From Tigriopus japonicus (lineage: Eukaryota > Arthropoda > Copepoda > Harpacticoida > Harpacticidae): a stretch of DNA of 64,000 nucleotides. Shown here in pieces: positions 11,700-25,500 of the stretch. Position 1 is the first letter of the stretch. Each line of letters opens with the position of its first letter. Made by a program: the position numbers and the translations under genes. The notes beneath the pieces were generated by a model that had not been told where the DNA came from, did no database searches, and saw only the letters and a list, made by a program, of their open reading frames with translations. The stretch covers positions 11,270,609-11,334,608 of the forward strand of contig CM021312.1 in NCBI GenBank assembly GCA_010645155.1, given 5' to 3'.

Positions 11700-14600
11700 C
11701 AGTTGGGTCAGTGGAGATTTGTTTTGAGCTCATTTCAGCAGTCCATGAGCAAGGGTGCCAGGCACAGAGTTGCCAGAGAGGAGACGCTGGGGCAGACGGG
11801 CCTAACATTTTGTTGGACAATTTTCAGGCCCCAGCTTACCTTTGGCTGTGACGTTTCCCAAGCAGTTGGGCCCAAACAAGTTCGTTTCATTTGTAGGGTT
11901 GAAGTAGGGGGTGGGCGAGAAGCCGGTGTGTGCCAAGGTGTTGACACCAACTTTTTGGGCTTTCAGTGTTGGCATCAACACCAGGTCTCTGGTGCCGACA
12001 TTTTAAGGCTTAAAGAGTTTTTGAAAAACGTACTGCCCGCCCAAAAACTTGATCCCAATTTTGATTGTAAATGTGAAGGACTAAACAAAATCCAATATCA
12101 TTAATTTTTGTTCCATCATTAAAATAAACGCTTACCAAAATCCAAAAACAGACTTGCAAAGCAAGAAAATCACACACCCAGCTAGGGTATTGTAAAATGT
12201 AAGCTTATTTTCCCTCTCTCCAATTTATGTTGAACTAACATGAACATTAATGTCTTTAGAATGGATAGGTCTGTCAAAACTGTTGCTCCATATTACAGTC
12301 CAGAAGGGCACATTTTGTTTGACTTAATTATAAGGAACACAATATCGGTGTCAATGTCGACACCACAACGTTAATGGGCAACTTCAACACAGTTGTCGGT
12401 GTCGGCTTGGGTGTCAACATTGCGGTGTCGGTGTCGGAGTCGAGGGCAAAATTGCTGCTGTCACCCATCCCTAGGTTGAAGTCAGAGTCACTTGTTGTTT
12501 TTTGGGGCACAACTCAAGTAATAATCTTCGGAAATATCAAGTTTTCACCTGCAACCTTTGCTCTTCAACAGCTGTAACTCATCCAACAAAAAATTCCGTA
12601 TATCCGCCCTGTGGTGCCAGGTGACTTGATTCTTTATGCATTGCTCTTGTTTGAGCATAGCAATTGAAAGAGCAATTCTGCCACTGACTCCCTGAAATCG
12701 CAAATTCTAGTTTTGAATCACGTAACTAGTTGTGCTCAAGGTCCAATCCCATCGCAGACACAGTGTAAGCTTGTTGAATCACGCACAATCTGGGAGTGAC
12801 ATTTTTGCGTATAAAGAACTGAACTTGACCCTATTATTTGAATAGATGATTGTGGTTAGACATTCTGGTCTTTAAGTTCAGTTAACAAACACCATCTCTT
12901 GTTCTCTATTAAAAACGTGCAACGAAAGAGACCCCCGAAAAAGCTACATTGACAAAAAAAAAGTTTTAAGAAAGTGAAATGAATGAATCAATTTCTATTT
13001 ACTTTCAGGTTCTCGGAAAAATATGTTACAGTTGTTGAAATACGTTTGTTTGGTTCTATTCAACACTAATCAAGTAAGAAAATTAATTTAATGGAGGAAA
13101 AACAGTCACACTCTCAAGAGACTAAAACGATACCCCTTTTGGTTAAACAAATCATTATTTAAAGTCAAAGACTTGTCGGTTGGAATTCTCAAACCGGATT
13201 TGCGGGAGGATAAGGATAAGCGGTCTACCAGTTAAGCGGAAAAGTCACGGAAATATCAGCTAGATTGGTGCACTTTCTGACAATCGTTTGATGCACAAAA
13301 TTATTAAGGGGCTTAACATATGTTTGATGGCCAAGCAATGCGTATTAAACAAGAGAGGGTTGGGGGTCAATCAATTACTTGGACCAACCCAATGAATTTC
13401 AATGGTGTTGCCAATAATAAGGTCCGAATAAGAAGAAAAAAGTTGAGGGAAAAAGGTTTGTTTATAAGGGCTGGGTCCGAACTAGTGATGTGTTTCAAAC
13501 CTAGAGTGCTGCCAGTATTGACTCGAAAGTTTATCGTTGTTAAAAAGGGCAGGTTGTATTGAATTTTTTAAATGACCTAAACAAGGATCAATTTGGCAAC
13601 ACTCGAAAACTAGTTCGATTTCAAGTTCCATGGATAGTTAGAAAAATGGATTTCGACTTGGCAGTGCTGCCATATTTTAAGGTAGATAATGTCTATTGCT
13701 TGTCGAAAAGTTTAGTTGTGGTCAGATTTTTGACCCTAAAAACCAAAGTGGCAAAACTCTGCCAAAAATTCAACTCGAAACACATCAGTAGTCCGAACTG
13801 GCCATGAGCCGTGAAAGTTTTGAGTCGGATCGGTTTTGAGATAGGATCCAAAAAAAAAAACAGGAACCGATCCGGAGTCGTAACCAACCTTGGAGGAGTC
13901 GACTTTTAAAATTTGGATAAATATTTTGGAAACTTAAGTTTGCCGTTTCTTTATAATCAAGCTTGGTGAACGGCAAAAAAAAGTTTTCAATGCTGGCTAA
14001 AGCTTTAGGGAAGGTGAAAATGTTTAAAAAGAGATAAAAACCATGTCAAAACAGCCTCACATATGTTTTACACAAACACGTTTAAATCTTCGCTCTTCAT
14101 ATTTTGTGAAACTTATTGAGTACGATTAATATACCTTAGAACTAGAATAATCAACCTTACTAATCATAGGGCTCTTGTTTCCGTTAATGATATCATCAAA
14201 GCATTTTCTAGACCTTAACAGGTCTCTAAATTGCTGGAAATATTCGGACAAATAAGAAAATATTAATATGTAATGTACTTGCTATATTCAACATATTATC
14301 CAACAAAATAAGTAACTACATGATCTGAGACGGGCTTGAAGATCCGCCACGTTTTTCAGAGTCAGATGACTCGTTCAAATTGATCTTCCAAAAATAGAAC
14401 CGACCCCCAACCACGCAATAAGTGCATTCAAGCTCATTAACGGTCGGTTGTAGCAGAAAGGAGAGTATGAATTAAAATTAATGGCAAAGGAACTCTACAA
14501 CTCACTGACTTGGGTTATGCTCATTACTTTAGTTATGATGGTTTATTACATCTATTCCGAATTGCAAATCTCTGGCGAAATGGCTTTTTTCTGCCTCGAA

Positions 14601-17600
14601 GGCCATATTTTAGGCAGCCATTGCTCGAGCATGCTCAGAAATCACATATCACGATGGTTGGTCCTCACCGGTTGCACATGCATCAATAACTTCAAGATAG
14701 GCCCCCATCAAATTTGAATCGTTGCCTCCATAGAGAAACTATAGATCGACAATCTTTCCAATGGAAACATAACTGATTTTCAAATTTAGCGCCCTCATTT
14801 TGGCACAGATATGTTGTCGCAACTAAGCGGGAGGGATACCTGGACAAACAACAAAGTCACTACAACTAGCACTGGAATAAAATAAAAATAAACTTGACAA
14901 AATTGAGAGAAATTATAGGGTGTTTTTCAAGTTAAAAGTACATACTTAGCAAAGATAATGAATACAATACTTTCCTTTTTGTAATTTCATTTTCTTCTAG
15001 AGGTAAACTGACATTTTTCAAAATAAATATTCTTCCCCGTCAACAAGTGGGTAACTTTTGTTTGGCCACATTTTTCTATCCATTGTCTAGCATTAGCAAC
15101 CTGTTTTGGGTGGGAATTTCGCACCTTCATTTGCCTTTTGACGTTGGTTGAAGGATGATTCTGGGCTCTAAAACAACCCTAAACAACCCTAACTGAATTT
15201 GACTGACCACAATAAAAAGCTTTCTAAATCAATCAAATAGGTTTTTCTACCTGCTATCGTCCTGGTCTAGTATTGTTGTTGTTTAGAATCTAGCTTCTAA
15301 AAGCCATCAGTTGACTAGAAGATATTCAATCTGTGTAAATCTATGGTTGCCCCCCCCCCCCCACACACACTAGAAGAGAAAATAATGCGAACACAAACCT
15401 AGATTATGGCTCAACTAGAGTTGAAGGACCTCCTAAAAAGCTGTTGTCAGGCAAAAGTATGCTTTATCCAACTCAAACCTACCCGAGGTCCATTGTTTCC
15501 CCATCGGTTTGATCACGACATCTGCAATACCATATGCATTCAACGGTTGGTTCGTGCAGATCCAAGCATATGATATCAAAATCATAAATGTCATTTAGCT
15601 TTGATTGGGAATGAACCACGAGTGTTGTCATTTTGGACTGGGAGTCAGTGTCAATTGTCTTTACAATTGTCTTTACAATTCTCTTTTTTTGATCGTATGA
15701 TTTTGTCATTAAGTTTTTGACCGTAGAAACGAAACAAGGATTTCAATTATCATCGCACCCTCAATACTCTTTAACGTTAGAAAAGTTAATGCCAAAATGA
15801 ACTTGTAAAAGCCAAATTGGAGTCACCTAATTTGATCTGTTTTTCTTTTAGTAGTCCAATACTATTTACTCTCGAATAAAAAGTAGTAATCAAAGTACTC
15901 ACTTCTGACACATCAAATGTATAATTTTTAACCAAATACATACCATATGTGGTGCTGTTTCTTATGTGTGCCAAGTTTTCAAAATGTATGATAGGGTTTA
16001 TCCCGGTTTTGAACTATTTTATGGCTTGGGTTGCAAACTTCTTGAGGCAAAACAGGCATGCCATCATCTCTAAGGAAATTGAATCCGAGAAAATTGAGCT
16101 GAAAAAACTGCTCTAAATACTAAGTCATGTAATAAAAAGAAATCGTAACAGCCCTCCAAGACATTTAAGTGGATCTTTCAGATTCACAACCTTAAGAATC
16201 CAGTAAAATACAAACGTGCACCAACACGAAGATTAAAAGATAAGAGAAGTTCCGAAAAACTGACAATTCAACAAATTGCCCCATAAATTCTGGATAGAAA
16301 ATTAGCTCTATTAGTATAGTACAAATTCCACATCTGTGAAGACTGAAAATAAGGAAAAAGTTTTGGTCACCATTTTAGAGGTGCATAGGTCACAACAATT
16401 CTCTAGGTTTTGATAGTTAAATTGCCGTAAAGATGAATGTCCGATAGAGTTTTGTCAAAATTCCCGAGGAATGTACAGATATTTCTTTGCCTGACCCTTA
16501 GGGAGGCAATAAAACAAAAAAAAATGCCTATGCACATCCCAAATTTGAGAACATAAAACTCAGCATGCAAGTAACGATCAATTAAAATCGGAATGATGAC
16601 TTTTATTTGTTTTTCAAGGCCCTTTTTTGAGCCCGAAATGTATCATTTAGAGTGCATAACAGTTTGAACCAGTTGTAAACACAGGTTTTGATAGATACGA
16701 CATACTGGGCCAGTCCCACCCACTGTTTAGTAAGCCACTTTTGAAGTTGGCCTGAAACGCTTGTTTCAATCAGCCATCAACGAGCTCTCTTCCCTCAAAC
16801 ATTTTTACTGGGAGTAAACGTGTTTCTGGTCACTTTCAAGGTTGGTTCAATTCAATATTTGATGAAAGAGTTTATTTTGAAATTCATTTGCAATTTGTCT
16901 CCCCCCCTAGTTGCATGCCATCAGTTGATCACCACTTGTGTATTCTGAACAACAAATGCAGGACAATGAATTTGATACAATTAGCCCTCGATCTGATGAC
17001 ATCAAGTGTTTGCCTAAAACCGGAGTGGCACCTACAGATATGTCATACTTATTTTAGAGTGATGGAACAACAAATTCTGTGATGTTTCATCAAGATTCTT
17101 TAACTACGCTATAAAGCAATAACCACCCTTAACAACAAAACTTGGATCTAATTTGGAACACCGAATGTAAAATGAATCAGAGCCAACACAAAAGTCTCAG
17201 CAGAAATAAGATTCTGACACCTTTGCAATTAAAAAAAATGTGGAAATGGTCACGTTAGGCCCATGGAAGAAATTGCGGTCGGATCGGAATTATGAGATAA
17301 GTCCGAGGTTTGGTGATTGCTTCATTTTGAAGTTCAAATTCAAACGTTCATGATTGATACATATGTTCAATTTTTTCTCATGACTTCAAGTTAACCATTG
17401 TAGATTCCAAATCAATCACGATTGGAGGACTGCTTTCAGCAGAACTCATTTCCCATTAAGAAATCACTGTTTTATTGAAGTAAAAATGTCCTCAGTTTTT
17501 TATGTATTGTCAGCATGACGCAATCAATGATTTTCAAAAACTCAAATACCATATAAATCATTTCTTGAAGTCCAGAATCAAGATCTTTTATCGATTCATA

Positions 17601-20600
17601 TCATGCAAAGGGAACCAAGAAATAGATCTTTTGAAAAAATGTAAGAAATAATCGTTTTTTTACATTCTAAAATATGACGACGCAGCAATATTAGAATAAA
17701 GTTCATCACACTGGGGAAAAAGCACCTCTTTCAAAGCGGCCCAGTCCTTATATGTTTGGATGAGGCAAATCTTATTTTATTGCTTGGACAGAAAACAGAA
17801 CAGGGGGTTGCCTGAACCTTCCCTGCAAAGTACTACAATGTTCCTCGGAAATTTTGAACTCACTCACACAACCATTTTTCAGCTGCTGTCCCGCAAAATA
17901 CTGAGGTTCTCGCATCTGATGATATCTGTGGTTGTGAATGGATAGATCTTCTGTTAATCAAATAAACACAAGATAAGACGAACCATGGATCGATTACACC
18001 TGGACGTGCTCTTTTTATGTTTCAATAAATCTATTCAAGCTTACATGATGCCAACGACATCGATAGAGAACTGATTGATGATTTCGCGGTAGTAGTATCT
18101 GTAACTAACGAGAAAATAGCCACTTATAGAATGCAAAAATACTTGAGGAGAGTCTCCTTTTCACAACCTTACTCTTTTCTTTCCTCTTGGTTTCAATCAT
18201 TCAAATCAAGGTGAAGTCGATTAGAATTTTGCGCTAGTTCTTTAAAGCTTCAAATGTAACAAAACCACACCAGTACTCTCATTCAGTAGACCCTCAGTTA
18301 AGTACAGACAAAGTTAGAAGTACGAATTCTCAGTTTTCGCCAAAGAAGGTCTTTGACTTTGACTGAACTAAACATTCAGTACACAATAATACTAGTACCT
18401 CTTGATTAAAAATGACTGTCGTTACAAGAACACCCTAGCTGTTAACGGTTAATAGTTCTTTAACTTACTTTGATTGAACAGTGTAGGAACAAAATCTATC
18501 ACAAGAAGTATATTAAAAGAAAAGTTAGCGTTTTGAAATCTTGTCAGGACGAAACCTTCGTCTAAATTTTGCTATTAGTTATGGAGTTTTGCATCAAAAT
18601 GGAAGATTTTTTTAAATTTTACAATTGCCCAATCTCGCTACATTGCGAGTGTTTTGATAATGTTTTGAATGAATTTGAAAGTGATCAAGGGACAAAAACG
18701 AAAATCATGAGACCATCACAAGAATATTTTCATTGAGCTATTATTGTTCGCAATTACATTTAGTGATCAACTGGAAGCGAGTTCGGCATTTCATGCCCTT
18801 TGTTTCAACCAACAATAAACCTCAAGAATAACTGTCACCTAAGGTCCAAATATTTTACATGTGACGTCCGTAAAATGAAATTAAAAAAAAATATCTTGTG
18901 CCACGACCATTTTTTCTGTTATATCCGCTTAAACGCCCAGTTCTTTGCTTATTTGTAACGTCTAAAACAAGTAAGTTCTGTTGCGGCATGAAAACTTCAA
19001 AATGAATTCATTCCCAAGATGACATTGAAAGGTAAGGGGTTTATGAAAACTAATCACAAGACCAATTATTATTTTTTTGTTACTCACTATTGAAAACTAA
19101 TTGAAAAACGTCAGGTTGTGGGTCTGATTCCTTTTGGCTCATTGAACCTATGGAAGCCCCTTTTTTTTAATTGATCGAAAGGTTTGGTTTGCCAAAAACA
19201 AAATTGGTATTGGGCAGAGGAATGAGGGCCCCTAATTGAATTAAGAAAATGCATAACCTAACTGATACTTATTTTCTATTTCCAAGGCATCTGAGATTTA
19301 ATGCCCCTTAAAAGAAATTACGTGCCTCTTTATTATTTTCAATATCTTCACCAACAATATGCCCAAAAAGTGTAATAAAATATTAACAGCATGCTAGTAA
19401 AAAGGTTTCAACAATTGAATTGCATATCAATTTCACACTGGGAGGAGGTCTTTGAACATTCTCCAAAGAGCTGACTAAGACAAATTAGTTCGTATTTTAA
19501 CGCTCGTTCTAATAGGCCTTCCTGTCATATACAGGCCTATAGGCATTGAAAGTCAATGTGCCGCCAAACTGGTATGCACTCTTGTTGATGCATTTAACGC
19601 TTACAGAAGATGCAAAATTATATCTTGGGGCTACCATTTGGTCACCTCCAAAGTCTATTTGTGGTGGAACCATGGAGGTTGAAATATTAGTAAGGTGACG
19701 CTTGAAAATAGGCACTTTGATTTATTTTTATTAGTTGTTGCTTACGAACCTTTAGGAACTGGATGGACTTTTTGGAATGTAATTTCGATGGCAAGGAGGT
19801 AAGAAATCGGTTTGGAAATGATATTTTTGGCAACTGATTAGCTCTCTAAATCTCATGAATGGAGACCGGATTCGAAATTGAAGATTTTTATGAGCCAATT
19901 TTTATATTTGATCAACATTGACCAAAAACAATTAAATCAAGCTTTTTCTGAGGCATTTTATTTTCTTGCTTTTCATACCGTTCCTGTAATCGTTATAAAA
20001 ACTTTATAAATGAAATTGTATAAGAATTTACGGAATAGCCGTAACATACCTAACTTCAACATATTCAACATATACATAACCTCAACATACAAACGAAATT
20101 TAGCAATAAAAAACTCGGTTTATTGATTAACTTTCGGTCTGCATGTACATGAAAGAGACCAATCCCAATTAATTCTTGGTGCTTATGAAAATGCACACAA
20201 TGTCAAACATGGAAATGATTACTAAGCTGAAATTTGGAAAACTAAAAATGTAATTTTATTTACTTACAATTTAAAAAGAATGGTGAACATTGCGCTTGAA
20301 AGTGGAACTCTGCAATCAATTACTTTAAAAACCAATGAAATTCCTTCTGTAATTAATTTTGTTGCTATATCAATTGATATAGGTATGTAAAAGAGCAGAA
20401 ATATGGGAGTAATTTCAAAGCAGGCAAAAATATAAAGTTTATTATTAAACCCTAAATTTTCCTCTCTAGTTCTAGTGACCAGATAATCACTTGATGTTGA
20501 AGCTCAAGAACATCTACATATCAATGACCAGTGAGCAATAAAATTTGGTCACTATTCTATTCCTTAACATGATTTCCCATTCCACTTTGATAACTTGAAA

Positions 20601-20636
20601 ATCACCTTTCATTTAGTCTTGCTTCAATTCAAACTG
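11700..20636. other. intergenic region between divergent genes C and B
   Basis: Apart from the MITE at 13483-13790 I see no gene. Open frames are short and lack recognisable motifs. Simple sequence includes a GTCGGTGTC-rich patch (12345-12450) and a 13-C run followed by CA repeats (15350-15370). Confidence 0.6.
13483..13790. mobile_element. hAT-like MITE, TAGTGATG family (copy 1)
   Basis: Termini TAGTGATGTGTTTC and the inverted GAAACACATCAGTA are flanked by exact 8-bp duplications GTCCGAAC (13475-13482 and 13791-13798). It is 308 bp and noncoding. Family membership rests on the TAGTGATGTG terminus shared with 26940. Confidence 0.8.
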
Positions 20637-20644
20637 TCTCAACT

Positions 20645-22327
20645 AGGGTTTCCTTGGATTGACGGATTAATCGATTAATCCATTGGAATTAGATTAATCC
20701 GTTAATTCTTTTTTCCCGACGGATTAATCTAAAAAAAAATGTTGTTTTTCATTTATTGTGTTTTTCTGTGCATCAATTAACAAAATGTCTCCGTAAAAAG
20801 CTTGAAATTTAAGATTCCGAAAGACCTATGAACCAAACATGGCTGCACTCTTGTACAATTGTAAAAAAAGTGTCTTGTACAAACAACTGGAGACAATTGG
20901 AATGATAAAGCCATGTCAATTAATAATGGGATCTTTAATGACTCAGGATGGGAAATGAAATATCAGAATATGGAAAGTTGTTTTTGAATGTGGAAGTCTT
21001 AAGTGAATGAACTTCGACGTTTATGTTTTTATTGTCATTCTGGATTTTTTGGAAATCTCCGGAAATGGAACTTTGCATAATTTTCCCAACGAGTCTGTTT
21101 CATTTGCCTCTTTTTTGGGTGTATGATGGGTTTTTGTGTGTTTTGGGCGCTCACAATCTATCATTAATTTCATTCTAGTCCACACTTTTATGATTTTGTG
21201 TATGGTATCAAAACGTTATGTTAATTTTGGCTAAAATTCAGGCATGAATATATTACACTTATATAAGATTAGAGTAATTCATACAATGTTTGTACCATTT
21301 TAGAAGCATGTCACAAAGCCTTAAACTTAAGAAATAGTATATAAGCATCATGTATGTTGTTGGTCCTACAATTTTGGTCAAGCCCCTCTAACATTAAGTT
21401 TGTCTGAAGACAGTTCCTAGGATCTCGTTACCATAAAACATTAGTTTTTATTGGTTTAACAATCATTTTAAAGTTAAGCCATAAACCGATCCATGGCTTT
21501 TTCCTCTTCACATTCAGAGCAATTATCCAACATATCCAGAAAAATCTATGAGACGTACTAAAAATGAAACAAAATCTATTGCAGGATTTCATCATTTTTG
21601 TTCAGCTTGAGTAGTTTCTTTCTTGACACTTTCCATGTGATTGGTCATTATATCACCCAATGTATCACTCAAATTGATGGAACCGTCATGATGTTCCATA
21701 TTTTATGGTAGCTTAATTAAAAATAATATGTTAGGTGCATCGGTAAATCTTTCACAATTAACCCTGCTAAAAATGTCAGCTTACAGGCCTTGATCAGTGC
21801 CTCTTGTGGTCAAATCGAAGCATAGCTGCCCAATAGTGGAGTGAGTGTTAATGCCAAACTTTCGAAAAAGTCCAGGATTTTTCCTTCATGTTTTTATTTC
21901 TTTGAAATGTTATCAAAATCGCACATTTTGGAGAAATTTTACTATGAATGAGATATTTAACGTTTTCCCAAAGAGTGGCATTATGAATAACCATCTGGCA
22001 ACTATGGCTCAATCTAAACAAGAGCAATGTTGACATTTTGCAGGGTTCAATAAAGTCACAAAGACTATGCTTTCCAAAAGTTTTGAACAATGTACAAAGG
22101 TCATTTTTAAAGTCAAGATGTATGCTAAATTTTGGAGCTATTTACTAAACTTATGCGTCATTTATGTTTTGCATCTTAAAGTTTTGTCTTTTCACTTTGA
22201 CATGAACATTTATTGAAGACATTTTCAATGATCTCTTTATCATAAATCCAACCATAAACATTTCTTTTCATTTTTTTGTCAATCATTTTAAAAGAAACCC
22301 ATTTTAGTGGATTAATCCGGAAACCAG
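20645..22327. mobile_element. hAT-like nonautonomous element, 1.7 kb
   Basis: Exact 8-bp duplications TCTCAACT lie at 20637-20644 and 22328-22335. Termini are AGGGTTTCCTTGGATT and the inverted GGATTAATCCGGAAACCAG. Subterminal GGATTAAT words cluster at the left end. No transposase was found. A MITE family 3 copy is nested at 21759-22052. The right end is 210 bp upstream of the gene B start. Confidence 0.75.
21759..22052. mobile_element. MITE family 3 (copy 2), nested
   Basis: It is collinear with 6700-7024 through GCCTCTTGTGGTCAAATCG, TATCAAAATCGCACATTTTG and GTGGCATTATGAATAACCAT. Outer inverted ends are AACCCTGCTAAAAATGTCA and TGACATTTTGCAGGGTT. It is nested inside the element at 20645-22327. 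Confidence 0.7.
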
Positions 22328-22537
22328 TCTCAACTGATCATGTCATGTCTATGTTTGAAAAGGCGCAAAGCAAATGCAGGAGAAAATGATTTTTCCACGG
22401 GCCTGTGCTTGTTTGGACGGCATCTTTTATGGTGGGATAAATTATTCGAGCGTCTTCCTTTTCAAGTTAGTCCTAATTTACCAACGGAAGCGTACTATTC
22501 GGTGTGGTGGAACATTTGAACTTTTTCTTATTTCAGA

Positions 22538-25500
22538 ATGAGACTTCAACACTTCTCATTATCTTTGCTTCTCACAATCTTCCTCAACTCCTTTGGCAAA
22601 ATCCAAACCAAATTGGAAGAACCATTAACACAAAACCATCGCAATGCCAAACAATGTAATTTCAACTCTAATGCAACAATGCAGTTTTAGAATATTTTTT
22701 TCCAAATTTGTTCAAATTATTTACCATGCTTTTTCTTGTTTTAGTTTCAATTTTTCAAGTGATTCAGTAAGTCCGTTGAATTATCACTGCTTAGTTTCAG
22801 ATTGTTGCAACCAAACTCAGGTAAGTTTAGTTGAATTTTAAATACTTATTTGGATTTTAGATTCGCCAATGGACCTTGCAATGGAACAGGAACTATGCCT
22901 GGAACTTGTTATACTAGCCAAGAGTGTTCCAACCGAGGAGGAGTCAACATTGGATCTTGTGCCAGTGGATTTGGCGTTTGTTGTAGTTGTAAGTACCATC
23001 TTTTTTCTTCTTCAATAATTGCGTGTTAACTTTTGATCTGAACGACAAATGTGGTTTGTTGTGTCTCGTTATTCTCCACAAAAAGTGCAAAAATGTTCAA
23101 AAAAACAAAGACTCTAAACTACTGAACCACAGTGGTCATGCCAATAAGAATTGATCCAGTCATAGTATCGCAAAATAGATGGCACATCTTAAAGGCATAT
23201 GCGCTATGCCCTTGCATTATCTTTTTTTTCGGTTAAAGGCATTTTATATCTTTTAAAGCAAAAAGAAAATCTCTTTTTGGGAAAAGGAAAGAGTTGTGAC
23301 GCGTCGCACTCACAGAGTCGCAGTTCGATTCCGCCTTCAGTCTGTGAAAAAAGAGATACGACAAAATTCACTCGAAATACCATCTATCTTTGGGTTTTAA
23401 AAACTAGCCTCTGGAAATTCAATTCGTGGGTTAAAGTTTAGGATTTGCTTGTACAAAATGATTCAAACAGACATGTCTCAGGATTTGTTGTAGTAAGACC
23501 TACAGTGTAGTACAAAGAGTATTGTCCAGGTGGCTGATGCAAAACATTGTGCAAAAATATGTGTTTTGATGTTTTGAATTAAGTCAACAAATACATGCAA
23601 TCTTCTTTTAAGTCACAATTTCTTGTGGGGAGATGTCATCGGAGAATACAACCATCTTCAGTGATACTAATATTCCGACTGGAGTTGGCGAATGCACGGC
23701 CAGAATTTGTCCAATTAACAACGACATTTGTCAGGTAAACAACTTATTCATTTTCAATTTGCATTATTATGATTATGGTATAGTAGTAAGCTTATGTTAG
23801 CTTTTTTTACTTTGAATTGTACATTGAATTATAATCAATTAATTAATTGCATGCATGGTTTTGGATCGTGATCAAAAAGATATTCCACATCAGATCGGTG
23901 CTGCCAGGATGGATTGCTCAATAGACGTTTTGAATCTTGATATTGTGGGCGATTCCCTCGTCTCCATTGGAAGTTTGTTCCAAAGTCTAATGGCTTGGCG
24001 ATGAAATAAGGCAATAGATGGAGCTTCATTTAAGAAATCACCCCTCGATTGACTGCATGTTGTTATTTCGCCGCCTTGTTGAGATTTAGGTTTGATTGTG
24101 TTATTGAGAGGATAATCAATTAGGTGTGTGGCTTTCCAGGTCTCCACAAGCGTTGCGTTCATGCACATTTGATTTATCGATAAAAATTCTAGATCCTCAT
24201 GCACATTTGAATTATTGATAAAAATACCAGGTCCTCATGCACATTTGATTTATCGATAAAAATCCTAGATGCTCATGCACATGTGAATTATTGATAAAAA
24301 TACCAGGTCCTCATGCACATTTGATTTATCGATAAAAATCCTAGATCCTCATGCACATGTGAATTATTGATAAAAATCCCAGGTCCTCATGCACATTTGA
24401 TTTATCGATAAAAATCCTAGATCCTCATGCACACTTGAATCATTGATAAAAATCCCAGGTCCTCGTGCACATTTGATTAATCGATAAAAATCCCAGGTCC
24501 TCGTGCACATTTGATTTATCGATAAAAATCCCAGGTCTTCGTGCACATTAGATTTTTCGATAAAAATCCCAGGTCCTTGTGCACATTTGATTTTTCGAGA
24601 AAAATCCCAGGTCCTCGTGCACATTGATTTATCGATAAAAATCCTAGGTCCTCATGCAAATTCCGAATCCTCAGTCGATCTTTCAATTTCACGCCTCTGT
24701 TCTCTCAAGACGCTGTTCATGGTTTTCTGAAGCTCCTTCTGTAAGCACGTAATTCAAACCATGGAATTTGCGGAAATGAAATGGGAGAGCATTTCCATTT
24801 GATTGGAATTATAGAGCAACAAACCACTAGCAATGATATTGTTCCAATAAGTTTGAAACTTATCTATTTTTGAGCAAAAATAAGAATTAACGATAATGAC
24901 ATTTCTCGTGGTTTTCACCTTATCTTATGAGAAGTGTTGATAAGTTTCTGCACGTAATTGCCACTTTATTAGAATCGAAGTCGAGAAAAAGCCTCAAGGA
25001 CTTGACCACTCTTTTAACATGTTTTAAACTATTTTCAAATAGTTTAATATTGCAGTGGAAAAAAAATCATCCATAAGCCCTATTTGCCTCGTTTACCTAA
25101 CTTTTTCACATTGACTGCTATAAAGAATATCTTACAGAACAAGCGGGGACTAAATCAGCTAACCATTGGGACCGTAGGACCTTGGGATCCGAGAGAGTAA
25201 GAGTCTTAAGGTGCCAAGCCCTTTTTGGATGTCATATCGTAGGTTTTCTAGTTGGTGGGTCCATTCAAGGATGGCTCAAGCCAGGATTACTTTCAAAATA
25301 CACACTGGGTCCGATTGGTACAATGAAAATTCAACGGAAAAATACAATTGTTGCAAAAACCTCACATTTTAGTACAATGATCGGACCCAGTGTGTATTTT
25401 TGAAATTTGTCCTGACGTACAGTGGTTCTTGGTCCATTTGACATCGGGTTGGACTCAAATTCCAAGGATCTTGCATACTGGAGATTCTTCCACAATTTCT

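Noticed and set aside
11691..12104. 137-aa plus-strand open frame upstream of gene C
   Set aside because: No family motif and no start or splice support; an overlapping frame of similar size exists on the other strand.
13320..13562. 80-aa open frame with basic stretches
   Set aside because: It runs into the MITE at 13483 and has no recognisable domain.
22801..22820. 20-nt candidate exon of gene B bounded by CAG and GTAAGT
   Set aside because: It gives a joinable frame only with a weaker donor and a 34-nt intron. The 22-nt exon at 22745 restores the conserved FSxFxV motif instead.
24364..24624. 86-aa repetitive minus-strand frame
   Set aside because: Produced by the 39-bp minisatellite period (13 codons), not a gene.
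24160..24660. Possible CRISPR-like array
   Set aside because: Units are contiguous without unique spacers and the context is a eukaryotic intron.
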